Shown in pieces: positions 22,138-30,087 of a stretch of 64,000 nt of DNA (its first letter is position 1; every line of letters starts with the position of its first letter). Under the pieces are notes generated by a model. The model searched no databases. It was given only the letters and a program-made list of their open reading frames with translations, and was not told the origin of the DNA. The DNA comes from an uncultured Acinetobacter sp. (GTDB lineage Bacteria > Pseudomonadota > Gammaproteobacteria > Pseudomonadales > Moraxellaceae): the NCBI RefSeq assembly GCF_947626835.1, contig NZ_CANQTS010000003.1:62001-126000 (forward strand), read 5' to 3'. The position numbers and the translations under genes are program-made.

Positions 22138-23829
22138 GTGAATTCATCTAAATCTAAGGTCTCACTATTTTTGCTGATTCATGACTATTCACCGATCACT
22201 TTAAGTCCTCAAGCAAGGTGGCTACTGCTTAAACTCACAGCTGAGTTCAGAATAGGAGACGCCATTGCATCCATAAAAAATATGGCGAAGATATTTCATA
22301 TCAATGAAAAAAAAATTAAGGAATGTATTGCTGAGTTGGTAGACCATGGAATTTTAATCCAAGGAATAGATGGGCTAACTTCTGACAAAAAGAGTTATAT
22401 CGATTACGACCTATTCTTAGGCTGTATGAATGCAAAAAAAATTAAACCACTAACACTGGATAGATGGTTTCATCAAACAGCAAGAGCAGATAATTTTCCT
22501 CTTATAGGGCTTTTTCAACATCTCGTTGAAAACAGACTAGATGATTTTTATATGCATCATTTGCAACATACGTCATCTAGATTGTCAGGGATCTTGGATT
22601 TTAAGTCTGCTTTAGTGCTCATGGTATTGGTTAGAAATAGTAATCAATTTGGAGTTATCAATCAGTGCGGAATCCACAAAATAAAGCACAAAACAGGTAT
22701 GTCTAAAGACACCATTTTTAGATGCATCAAAACGCTAGAAATTCATGGTGTGATTAGAATACGAGTTGATGGTGTGCTTTCCAGTAAAATTATAAGAGTG
22801 TCTAATCCATTTTATATGCTGAATTTATCACATGAAATCTGGCAGGAAAAAGCAACTTATGGACGGTATTTCATAATTCAATATCCAGAACCACACTCCT
22901 TTGAGGTGCAGCAGGTTGCAAGTTTACTGCAATTTTTAGAGAGCAAAAAAGCTACGTTAACAAGGATTTTAACGATTAACGATGCTTATCAGGTTTTTGT
23001 AAATCTTTTCACAAGAATGCCAGACTTGATCGCTGCTACAAAGGGATTGACGATTGAGATGGTTAAGGAGGATTCTTCAATACCTGAACATGAACGGTTT
23101 GAATATCGATTTATAATACATCTGTTGTCACTTTTTCTTGAGATGCCAAATGATCATGATAGCAGTCAATGGCTTAGAGATTTAATTGAGTTTTTCCCAC
23201 AAAAAAATTCAAAGACACATTTGAAGGGGGGAATTTCTTTATTAGGATTTCTTCAGTGCCATTTAGAACAATGGTGTGCCCAGATTTACAATGATCTGTC
23301 TAGAGCTCAGGCATTATCTAGAGGTGGAGATTCTGTAGATTTACATGATTTGAAAAAGATGGCAGATCGATTGCGATTGAATACTTTGTTGAAATTTGCT
23401 GAAGATGATCCATTTGAAACATCTGATCGTATTGCTCGGAGTAACAGTAATCTTTTATCAATGTTAGGTCTGATGATGACCTTGATCGCGAAGAATCAGC
23501 TTTATCCATTTTTAACGTATTTAGGCTTAAAAGAACAATTCAGTCAATTTTGTATTGTTCCACGTCATGCGAAGCAAACACAATATATTTGTATTTTTAT
23601 GCCATTTCCAAGTCAAATCTTGAATCAATTTACCAAAATTACTTTAGATAAAAACCTTGCATTTGTATCTAAGCAAGCACTTTTTCAGGATGAAAGGCGT
23701 AATCATTTTTTTAGTGAATCCATTCAACCGAGCCTCAAAGAACTACAGGATTTTGGCTTGCTGCCTGAGAACTGCCTAGCTTTAGATCATTTTGCTATTT
23801 CTAGAAATAAGATCAAAACTAAGGCGTAA
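22138..23829 (+). CDS. Unrecognised protein with two winged-helix-like domains
   Basis: 563 aa from GTG 22138 (GGGGGAAATAGA upstream); GTG 22102 is the alternative. Residues 20-85 (SPQARWLLLKLTAEFRIGDA; IASIKNMAKIFHINEKKIKE; ELVDHGIL) and residues 150-220 (KHKTGMSKDTIFRCIKTLEI; HGVIRIRVDG) look like helix-turn-helix or winged-helix units. The second has the 'is..Tv.r.i..Le..Gvi' rhythm of GntR/MarR or replication-initiator wings. The C-terminal 330 residues are helical and unassigned. It could be a replication initiator or a transcription regulator of the island. The first is suggested by the nearby initiator-like gene, with no direct evidence. Confidence 0.65.
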   Translation: MNSSKSKVSLFLLIHDYSPITLSPQARWLLLKLTAEFRIGDAIASIKNMAKIFHINEKKIKECIAELVDHGILIQGIDGLTSDKKSYIDYDLFLGCMNAKKIKPLTLDRWFHQTARADNFPLIGLFQHLVENRLDDFYMHHLQHTSSRLSGILDFKSALVLMVLVRNSNQFGVINQCGIHKIKHKTGMSKDTIFRCIKTLEIHGVIRIRVDGVLSSKIIRVSNPFYMLNLSHEIWQEKATYGRYFIIQYPEPHSFEVQQVASLLQFLESKKATLTRILTINDAYQVFVNLFTRMPDLIAATKGLTIEMVKEDSSIPEHERFEYRFIIHLLSLFLEMPNDHDSSQWLRDLIEFFPQKNSKTHLKGGISLLGFLQCHLEQWCAQIYNDLSRAQALSRGGDSVDLHDLKKMADRLRLNTLLKFAEDDPFETSDRIARSNSNLLSMLGLMMTLIAKNQLYPFLTYLGLKEQFSQFCIVPRHAKQTQYICIFMPFPSQILNQFTKITLDKNLAFVSKQALFQDERRNHFFSESIQPSLKELQDFGLLPENCLALDHFAISRNKIKTKA

Positions 23830-24214
23830 CTTTAGCTTCTGCAACATTCCCATATTTTCGTTGTTCTCGCTGTATGGGGCTGCGGTGTAATGGTTAGATC
23901 AGATAACAGGTAATATATATTATTAACTACAAGAGTAATATATAAATAATATATTAAACATAAACAATATCTTATCTAGTCATGTGAGTACTGTGATTCA
24001 CTTAGCACAGTATAGACCATACTCAAATGGGCTATAGACAACGTATCAATATCATATTCCTAAAACATGCAGGACTAACCCTATAGTATGTTCCAAAGTC
24101 TTCAAGCATATTCAGCTAAGCAGGATGACCATAACATCCTGCTTTAGAATCATGATCAATAAAATTTTACATCTCTCACTTAGATATGAACCTTATGTTT
24201 CAGTGAGAACCTAA
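23830..24214. other. Non-coding AT-rich gap with inverted repeat, possible origin region
   Basis: 385 bases without a credible ORF. It contains an AT-only cluster (GTAATATATATTATTAAC and AGTAATATATAAATAATATA) and a perfect inverted repeat AGCAGGATG-ACCATAA-CATCCTGCT at 24119-24143, directly upstream of the Gp2/YagK-YfjJ initiator-like gene. Rolling-circle double-strand origins often place a hairpin beside the initiator, so this is a candidate origin; a terminator for the 22138 gene is the alternative, although the T run is short. Confidence 0.45.
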
Positions 24215-25174
24215 ATGTACCAAAATGTTCAATTTCAATATAATCCATATGATCAGCTTTATCATGAAGCAGAAGTGCTGGCAGGAGTAGACCATTTCAT
24301 TCAAGAGGTTTGCTTAGGTGGTTATGATCTATATCATCAAAACCTGATGATAGACCTACAAAAATTAGTTCAGTCGTTTAAGCCAATCTACAATGCAGAT
24401 TTTTCCTATTGCAATTCAGTACTGATATTCATTGATGTTGTGAAGATCATTGATTACACACTCAGCCTAATGCCACAGGCAAATTATGAATCTATAGTCT
24501 GTTTTGATGAAATGACAGTCTGGCATATTCTGACATACATCCAGTCATTATCAGGCTGTATCCAACAGCAACTAATTGAACATCAACAACGTGAGTTAAA
24601 GAATCAACAGAGCCTTTTTGATTATGCATCTGCATTGATTCACCATTATGCGAGAACATTGGTTGTTCGAGTAGATTTATCTATCAAGAAAGAATATCAA
24701 GCCTTATACAATATTCAAGCATTTAACCAAGCCTTAGAAGTATTGCATCGGCGTATCGCAGATCAGGATACTTGCTTTAGTGGTTTACATGGTTATGCAT
24801 GGGCATTAGAGCATGGCATAAGCAAAGGCTACCATTGTCATCTCTTGCTTATGTACGATGGGAATATACATCAACAAGGTTTTAAGATGGGGCAGTGGGT
24901 TGGTGAGTGCTGGGAGCAGATTACACATGGATGTGGTTATATTTTTAACTGTAACCATCCCGACTATATGGATACATATGAAGCGATGGGGACATTAGGA
25001 ATAGGCATGATTCATCGTCATGATGAAAATAAACTTAATAATTTTCTTAATTACGTTGTTCCTTATCTGGTGAATGCTGAAAAAGAACAGCAGCATCCAA
25101 GGGTTAAGGATGAACCAAATATGCGTAGTTTTGGCAAGGGGCAGATCAATGCGAAAAACCGAAGAGGTTTATAA
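24215..25174 (+). CDS. Inovirus Gp2 / YagK-YfjJ-like protein, putative rolling-circle initiator
   Basis: 319 aa. The C-terminal half matches the inovirus Gp2/YagK-YfjJ family. It shows RTLVVRVDLSIKKEY (motif 1-like), then GYHCHLLLMYDG, an H-x-H of the HUH type, followed by MGQWVGECWEQITHGCGYIF. The tyrosine-bearing helix LNNFLNYVVPYLVNAEKEQ provides Y-x-x-x-Y. The ending MRSFGKGQINAKNRRGL is also family-like. Members are thought to start rolling-circle replication of filamentous phages or satellites. The N-terminal 130 residues are not recognised. Preceded by the hairpin-containing gap. Suggests that element B replicates autonomously when excised. Confidence 0.78.
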   Translation: MYQNVQFQYNPYDQLYHEAEVLAGVDHFIQEVCLGGYDLYHQNLMIDLQKLVQSFKPIYNADFSYCNSVLIFIDVVKIIDYTLSLMPQANYESIVCFDEMTVWHILTYIQSLSGCIQQQLIEHQQRELKNQQSLFDYASALIHHYARTLVVRVDLSIKKEYQALYNIQAFNQALEVLHRRIADQDTCFSGLHGYAWALEHGISKGYHCHLLLMYDGNIHQQGFKMGQWVGECWEQITHGCGYIFNCNHPDYMDTYEAMGTLGIGMIHRHDENKLNNFLNYVVPYLVNAEKEQQHPRVKDEPNMRSFGKGQINAKNRRGL

Positions 25175-25190
25175 GTATTGAATTTTCAAT

Positions 25191-25217
25191 AGAGAACACG
25201 AACATGAAGTGTTCTCT
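25191..25217. terminator. Inverted repeat after Gp2-like gene, probable terminator
   Basis: AGAGAACAC-GAACATGAA-GTGTTCTCT, perfect 9-bp arms, 17 bases after the stop. The T run is weak (ATCTTG), so termination would be partial. Confidence 0.5.
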
Positions 25218-25349
25218 ATCTTGTACAGTATGACATCAGAATGATAGATTTACATTGCCTTGATCAGTAATGATTTCAGCTTCAAGTACTTGATCACCAC
25301 GACATTTCAGTAGATAAGAAACAGTCGAGCTACTATATTCAAAATTCTT

Positions 25350-26273
25350 TTAAGTCTTAATCAAGCTAGTTTGTGAATTCATATAGGTGATTCTTTCTTT
25401 CGCAGGCTTTTCAAGTAACTCTACATGTATTGAATATTGGATCAAGTTTTTTGCAGGTAGTCTGATTTTCTCAAAAAATGGAACTTGTTCTTGCTTTATC
25501 CGAAACTCTTTCAAACCATTGTTAATCTCATTGAGATAATTACGATACTGACTCATCAAGCCTAAATATTGGCGATGGCTATCTTCAATCAAGACTTGAG
25601 AAAACTCATTTTGATTTAGGCGATGTGAAAGAATAAATTCTAGATGCATTCCGATAGGTAATATTTCCATCATTTGTTGGATAAATTGCATAATTAGCTC
25701 AACATGTTGCGGTGAACTAATTTTTTGGGATTGTACTAGACTTAGTAGGTTTCCAATAAAGGAGATTAAATGGTTTTTAAGCTGTATAGAGGATGATAAA
25801 GTATTATTGGCTAACTGATTAATATCTGTAAGCGGGGTTCTGCTGTCTAGTAACAGTTTAAAAGTCTGTAATAAAGCTAAATACTCGCTCGTTTTGTCTG
25901 TATAAAATAAAATGTTTTGTTCTCTGATATCCTGAGAAACCTTCAAGACGCACTGTTGTACAGCCTCAATTTTTTTACTTAAAATTTGAGTTTGGATTAC
26001 CATCGCTACCATTAACGTCGCAGTAGAAATAGCTTGAGCTGCAACAATCGTGGTTTGCAATGCAGATTGCAAAGAACCTAATCCTTGAACAAAAGTTTCA
26101 ACACCTACAGAGCTGACCTCTTTTAAAGGAATATGTTGAATAATACCTACATGTTCGAGACCCTTTTTCCAGTAGGCAACTCCATCTCTAAAAATCACCT
26201 GATCATTTGCTATAGCTTCTAAAAGTTCTTTTGAAAATTTTTCAATGTCGTAACTAAATACTTTATCTAACAT
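25350..26273 (-). CDS. Unrecognised membrane-associated helical protein, partner of YaaW-like gene
   Basis: 307 aa. A hydrophobic segment at residues 70-100 (TTIVAAQAISTATLMVAMVI) is followed by coiled-coil sequence (LSKKIEAVQQCVLKVSQDIR). The remainder is helical with no known motif. It starts nine bases after the YaaW-like gene on the same strand, so the two probably form an operon and act together, perhaps at the membrane. I do not recognise a family. The 176-base gap on its 3' side holds the hairpin of the Gp2-like gene and nothing else visible. Confidence 0.65.
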   Translation of the reverse strand: MLDKVFSYDIEKFSKELLEAIANDQVIFRDGVAYWKKGLEHVGIIQHIPLKEVSSVGVETFVQGLGSLQSALQTTIVAAQAISTATLMVAMVIQTQILSKKIEAVQQCVLKVSQDIREQNILFYTDKTSEYLALLQTFKLLLDSRTPLTDINQLANNTLSSSIQLKNHLISFIGNLLSLVQSQKISSPQHVELIMQFIQQMMEILPIGMHLEFILSHRLNQNEFSQVLIEDSHRQYLGLMSQYRNYLNEINNGLKEFRIKQEQVPFFEKIRLPAKNLIQYSIHVELLEKPAKERITYMNSQTSLIKT

Positions 26274-26282
26274 GCTGATACC

Positions 26283-27002
26283 TTAGAACTCATTGTAGTC
26301 ATTTTTATTTTCTTCATGCTTAATCCTCATCATCGCAACAATACAAGCAGCAGGTATCGTAACGCGATAAGCGGGAGCTGTAATATCTTTTGCAGTTAAA
26401 GGTAATGTGGCGGCTGCCACGAATGGATTTACCTTGATGAAATTCTTAGCCATATTTAATCCAGCTAAAAGTCCACCAGCTGTACTTGAAGCAGTTCCAC
26501 CACCAAGACTATTTTTAATCGTTTTGAGAGGGCTTTCTTTAATTGAGGTTAGTCCTAAGTACCCTTTTTCTTTCAATTTCTTATTGATGAAATCCAGATC
26601 ATTAAGTTGAGTGATTCGACCAAAAAGGGTTCTTAGTATTTTTTCTTCAAGAAGATTGATATCAGAAGTATCTTTATGGAAATCTACACCTGTTTTTTTT
26701 GCAACATCTTCTAGTAGTTCGCGATACACAACCCCTTTTCCTCTGACAAGGTTGACTACTGTATCTCCGCCAAATAGTTGAATTTCAGCAGCAATCGCTT
26801 TCCAGCTATTTTTATATAAATCGTCTTCAGTTGAGTACATGCTCATGTTTTTAACAAGTGTGCTTTTAAGCCTCCCTGTCCATTGTTCTGTACCTTCACT
26901 ATCAGCGATTAAAGTGTTTGACAATAATTTAAGATCTTGAACATCACAATGTTGTAGAAATGCTAGATCAGGATCTTCGCGAAATTTTGCTTCTGTTGCC
27001 AT
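26283..27002 (-). CDS. YaaW-like protein (DUF3944 / UPF0174)
   Basis: 239 aa, the same size as E. coli YaaW. The N-terminus REDPDLAFLQHCDVQDLKLL is the DUF3944 signature ('DpDL.fL..c...dL..L...L'). WKAIAAEIQLFGGDTVVNL, RGKGVVYRELLEDVAKKTGV and LLEEKILRTLFGRI match the body of the family. A glycine/serine segment (NSLGGGTASSTAGGLLAGL) precedes a hydrophobic C-terminus (VTIPAACIVAMMRI). The biochemical function of the family is not known to me. First gene of a two-gene operon; AT-rich promoter region to its right. Confidence 0.82.
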   Translation of the reverse strand: MATEAKFREDPDLAFLQHCDVQDLKLLSNTLIADSEGTEQWTGRLKSTLVKNMSMYSTEDDLYKNSWKAIAAEIQLFGGDTVVNLVRGKGVVYRELLEDVAKKTGVDFHKDTSDINLLEEKILRTLFGRITQLNDLDFINKKLKEKGYLGLTSIKESPLKTIKNSLGGGTASSTAGGLLAGLNMAKNFIKVNPFVAAATLPLTAKDITAPAYRVTIPAACIVAMMRIKHEENKNDYNEF

Positions 27003-27201
27003 ATGAAGTGTTCTCTTTATTACAAAATTTAAGTAAAGCTATTAAGATGCGCAATTTTTTGATTTAGGCAATAAAGTTTAGCCACTATACTAATAATATT
27101 TTAAATTTCATTAAGTGTATCATTTAAAAATTATCCTATTAAATTAAAAAAAAGTAATAAAATTAATATAATATTTAAAAGGATTAAATTAGAAAAGTAT
27201 A

Positions 27202-27852
27202 GTGGGGAAGATGGATAGAGATGATTTAATGAGCTTATTTAATAAAGCTCAAAATGGTGATATAGAAGCACAGTTTACATTGGGGCAATGCTTCCTAGTG
27301 GGAGATGGTGTAGAAGAAGATAGTGAAATAGCTACTTCAATGTTTGCCGAAGCTGCTAATGCAGGACATACTGAAGCACAATATATGTATGGTTTAATGA
27401 ATCGTTACGGGCAAGGTTTAGATCAAGATTTTGAAGAGGCTGGATATTATTTTAAGCAGGCCGCACAGCAAGGACATATAGAATCTAACATTGAGTTAGC
27501 AAAGTTATTTCTATATGGATTGGGTGTAGATGAGGATTATGAAATAGCAGCAGCTTTGTTGATAGAAGCAGCTGATCATGGTTATAGCGAAGCTAAAGTT
27601 GAATTAGGACTTATGTACGCTAAGGGATTGTTTTTTGATAAAGATCCTAAGCAGGCAGCGAAGTTTTTTGGAGAAGCGGCCGAAGATGGGGATGCTAAAG
27701 GGCAGCTGCATTTAGGTATGATTTTTAAGTTTGGTGTTGGTGTGCCCAAAAACTATGAAATCGCAGCATCAATGTTTAAAAAAGCAGCAGATCAGGGTGA
27801 AGAGCAAGCTAATGTTGAATTAGGTTTGTTGTATGCTGAAGGCAATTTATAG
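27202..27852 (+). CDS. Sel1-repeat (SLR) protein
   Basis: 216 aa built from about six Sel1-like repeats of 36 residues, for example AQYMYGLMNRYGQGLDQDFE, IELAKLFLYGLGVDEDYEIA and LGMIFKFGVGVPKNYEIAAS. The helical solenoid mediates protein-protein contacts. There is no signal peptide, so it is cytoplasmic. The start may be GTG 27202 or ATG 27211. It is divergent from the YaaW-like gene and followed 72 bases later by a zinc-ribbon gene. In mobile elements Sel1 proteins are sometimes toxin-immunity or defence partners; nothing here shows which. Confidence 0.85.
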   Translation: MGKMDRDDLMSLFNKAQNGDIEAQFTLGQCFLVGDGVEEDSEIATSMFAEAANAGHTEAQYMYGLMNRYGQGLDQDFEEAGYYFKQAAQQGHIESNIELAKLFLYGLGVDEDYEIAAALLIEAADHGYSEAKVELGLMYAKGLFFDKDPKQAAKFFGEAAEDGDAKGQLHLGMIFKFGVGVPKNYEIAASMFKKAADQGEEQANVELGLLYAEGNL

Positions 27853-27924
27853 ATTTTTAATAAGTTTACTTAAAGAATAAGTTGTTAAAAATTAATATTT
27901 ATTAAACTATCGAGGGGAAGTCAA

Positions 27925-28413
27925 ATGGGGTTTTGGGATAAAGTAAAAGAATCAGCTAATAAAATTGCTGAATCAGACAGTTGGGCAGCTATCAAAGAAA
28001 CTGCTTCAAATGTTGGATGTAAGGTTGGTGCTCATTCAGGCAAACCTCAGAATGTTGAAGGACAGCCTCAATGTTATATGGAATATACTTGTAATAAATG
28101 TAATCAATTAATTATTAAACAAAAGCATAAGTTTCCAAACAAAGCAGATGCCAAATATCATAGCAATCGTTCATGTGAAAAGCGTTTAAAGTGTGAGTAT
28201 TGTGATGCTGTTGAAACAGTTACAGTGCATGAGCATTGGAATTCTAAAGGGGTGGATGGTTATTGTAATAATGTTGAAAAATGTGCTCGTTGTCATACAG
28301 AGCGTAAAAATGGCAAGCACCACAGCTTTATAAGAAGAGGCACGCAAGGGTCTAAGATTGTAGTGGAATGTATTAATTGTAGACATACTGAATTAAAAGA
28401 TACTTGGAATTAA
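27925..28413 (+). CDS. Cysteine-rich zinc-finger-like protein, unknown function
   Basis: 162 aa with GAGGGGAAG in front of the ATG. N-terminal amphipathic helix (MGFWDKVKESANKIAESDSW), then four Cys-pair units: YTCNKCNQLI, RLKCEYCDAV, KCARCHTERK and VECINCRHTE, with nearby histidines (HEHW, HHSF). Two treble-clef or zinc-ribbon modules are likely. No family recognised. Lies downstream of the Sel1 gene in the same direction, possibly co-transcribed. Confidence 0.65.
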   Translation: MGFWDKVKESANKIAESDSWAAIKETASNVGCKVGAHSGKPQNVEGQPQCYMEYTCNKCNQLIIKQKHKFPNKADAKYHSNRSCEKRLKCEYCDAVETVTVHEHWNSKGVDGYCNNVEKCARCHTERKNGKHHSFIRRGTQGSKIVVECINCRHTELKDTWN

Positions 28414-28497
28414 ATGATTCCAAATTATTTCAAGTACATAACATCCTAATGAGAATCATGAAGCTCTTTCGAGTACACATGAAAATATGAAATTAAA

Positions 28498-28521
28498 GCC
28501 TGCCATCGTGCAGGTTTTTTT
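28498..28521 (+). terminator. Terminator/attenuator hairpin upstream of 28547
   Basis: GCCTGC-CATCGT-GCAGGT with seven T, followed by TATGCCC. It lies between the zinc-finger gene and the next small gene. The same hairpin plus TTTTTTTATGCCC pattern recurs at 30015. Confidence 0.75.
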
Positions 28522-28546
28522 ATGCCCTGAATTTAGGAGTCGAGTC

Positions 28547-28834
28547 ATGAGCTTGAATTGTCCCTTTTGTCGTTCAACCGACATCATGGTTGTTGGAGCA
28601 AGCATACAACAAACAAATTCAACATTATCAAATCTTGCATCACCCGCAGCATTGGGTGCTTTAGGCACAACCGTTGCGAAGTCTTTGAATCTGCCTCCCA
28701 TCGTTGGAGGAATTGCAGGAACTGTACTCGGTGGTTTGTTTAATTCATTTACAGAGCAAAGCACACCTCCGCAGCAAAGCTTGTGCTTCTGTCATAACTG
28801 CTACCAAAAGTTCCCCATCCAATATCTGAATTAA
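28547..28834 (+). CDS. Small protein with split zinc ribbon around a glycine-rich hydrophobic segment
   Basis: 95 aa from ATG 28547 (AGGAG seven bases upstream; the longer track start runs through the hairpin). NCPFCRSTD near the N-terminus and LCFCHNCYQKF near the C-terminus form a split CxxC...CxxC ribbon. They bracket a hydrophobic, glycine-rich segment (AALGALGTTVAKSLNLPPIV; GGIAGTVLGGLFNSF). The layout suggests a membrane-associated hairpin held by a zinc site. No family recognised. It precedes the DUF932 gene by 44 bases. Confidence 0.6.
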   Translation: MSLNCPFCRSTDIMVVGASIQQTNSTLSNLASPAALGALGTTVAKSLNLPPIVGGIAGTVLGGLFNSFTEQSTPPQQSLCFCHNCYQKFPIQYLN

Positions 28835-28878
28835 GAACAGATCCAATTTTTAACATTATTTTAAAAAGGAATAAAACT

Positions 28879-29922
28879 ATGGCACATCAACTTGAACAAA
28901 TGGCTTATGTCGGTGAAACCCCTTGGCATGGACTAGGGAATCAACTGAGTCAAAACCAACCAATTGAAATCTGGGCACAACAGGCAGGTATGGACTGGCG
29001 TATCGAGTCATCCAATGTCAGTTATATGGCACAGAATGAACGTGGGCAAAGCATCATCATGCCGTATGAAGAACAGCGTGTACTTTACCGTTCTGATACC
29101 CATGCACCGTTGTCAGTCGTTAGCCAACGTTTTCAGGAAGTCCAACCTCGTGAGATCTTAGAGTTCTATCGTGATTTAACTGAACAATCAGGCTTTGAGC
29201 TGGAAACCGCAGGTGTGCTTAAAGGCGGCAAGAAATTTTGGGCATTGGCACGGACAGGGCAAAGTTCAGCACTCAAAGGAAAGGATGTCAGTAATGGCTA
29301 TATTCTTCTTGCAACTGCATGTGACGGTACGCTTGCGACAACCGCACAATTCACTTCCATCCGTGTCGTCTGTAACAATACTTTAGCGATTGCTTTACGT
29401 GGACAGAACAGTAGTGCAGGTGTAGTGAAAGTTCCGCATAGCACCAAGTTTGATGCAGATAAGATCAAACAGCAATTGGGTATTTCAGTTCGTGCATGGG
29501 ATGAACACATGTATGAGATGAAGCAGCTCAGTCAGCGTAAAGTCACCCAGTCTGAAGCCGCAGCCTATTTTGATGCGGTATTTAATAACACCACAATGAG
29601 TATTGCAGATCAGGAAGAAAATATTATTCAGTTCTACCGTGATGTTGCAACTCAGGCAGCACAGGCAAATGCCAAGGAGAAAGCTGAGCCAAATGCCAAG
29701 GCGATGACTAAAGCAATGGACATGTTTAATGGTCAGGGACGAGGTGCAACACTTTCATCATCTAAGGACACGGCTTACGGATTACTCTGTTCAATTACGG
29801 AATTTATTGACCACGAGCGTCGTGCCATGAGTACAGATCATCGACTCGATTCAGCTTGGTTTGGTGCAGGAGCAGCGATCAAGCAACGTGGACTAGAACA
29901 GGCTTTACGCATGGTGTCATAG
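28879..29922 (+). CDS. DUF932 phage/plasmid-like protein (TIGR03299)
   Basis: 347 aa. MAHQLEQMAYVGETPWHGLG is the typical start of the DUF932/TIGR03299 family, followed by YRSDTHAPLSVVSQRFQEVQ and the ATTAQFTSIRVVCNNTLAIA core, all family hallmarks. Found on plasmids, ICEs and phages, usually beside recombination genes; the molecular role is not established to my knowledge. Here it is first in a DUF932, YqaJ, Gp3-like series. GGAAT precedes the ATG. Confidence 0.88.
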   Translation: MAHQLEQMAYVGETPWHGLGNQLSQNQPIEIWAQQAGMDWRIESSNVSYMAQNERGQSIIMPYEEQRVLYRSDTHAPLSVVSQRFQEVQPREILEFYRDLTEQSGFELETAGVLKGGKKFWALARTGQSSALKGKDVSNGYILLATACDGTLATTAQFTSIRVVCNNTLAIALRGQNSSAGVVKVPHSTKFDADKIKQQLGISVRAWDEHMYEMKQLSQRKVTQSEAAAYFDAVFNNTTMSIADQEENIIQFYRDVATQAAQANAKEKAEPNAKAMTKAMDMFNGQGRGATLSSSKDTAYGLLCSITEFIDHERRAMSTDHRLDSAWFGAGAAIKQRGLEQALRMVS

Positions 29923-29924
29923 TG

Positions 29925-29986
29925 TGGAAAGTTAAGTTTTTGCAATGGAAAGTTAGACCTATCCTTTAGATTCTAATAGATTCTAA
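29925..29986. repeat. Short direct repeats in DUF932-YqaJ gap
   Basis: TGGAAAGTTA occurs at 29925-29934 and 29946-29955. TAGATTCTAA occurs as two tandem copies at 29967-29986, each nearly self-complementary. Possible operator for the YqaJ transcript. Confidence 0.45.
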
Positions 29987-30014
29987 AGATAAATTTACAT
30001 TTTAAAAATAATTA

Positions 30015-30041
30015 AACCACATCTTCGGGTGTGGTTTTTTT
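30015..30041 (+). terminator. Terminator/attenuator hairpin upstream of YqaJ gene
   Basis: AACCACA-TCTTCGGG-TGTGGTT with T run, then TATGCCC. It lies 47 bases before the YqaJ start and could be a leader attenuator. The track start GTG 30031 falls within the hairpin and is therefore rejected. Confidence 0.75.
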
Positions 30042-30087
30042 ATGCCCTTTATTTGCCACCACCCATATAAAAATGAGGAAGCAAGGT

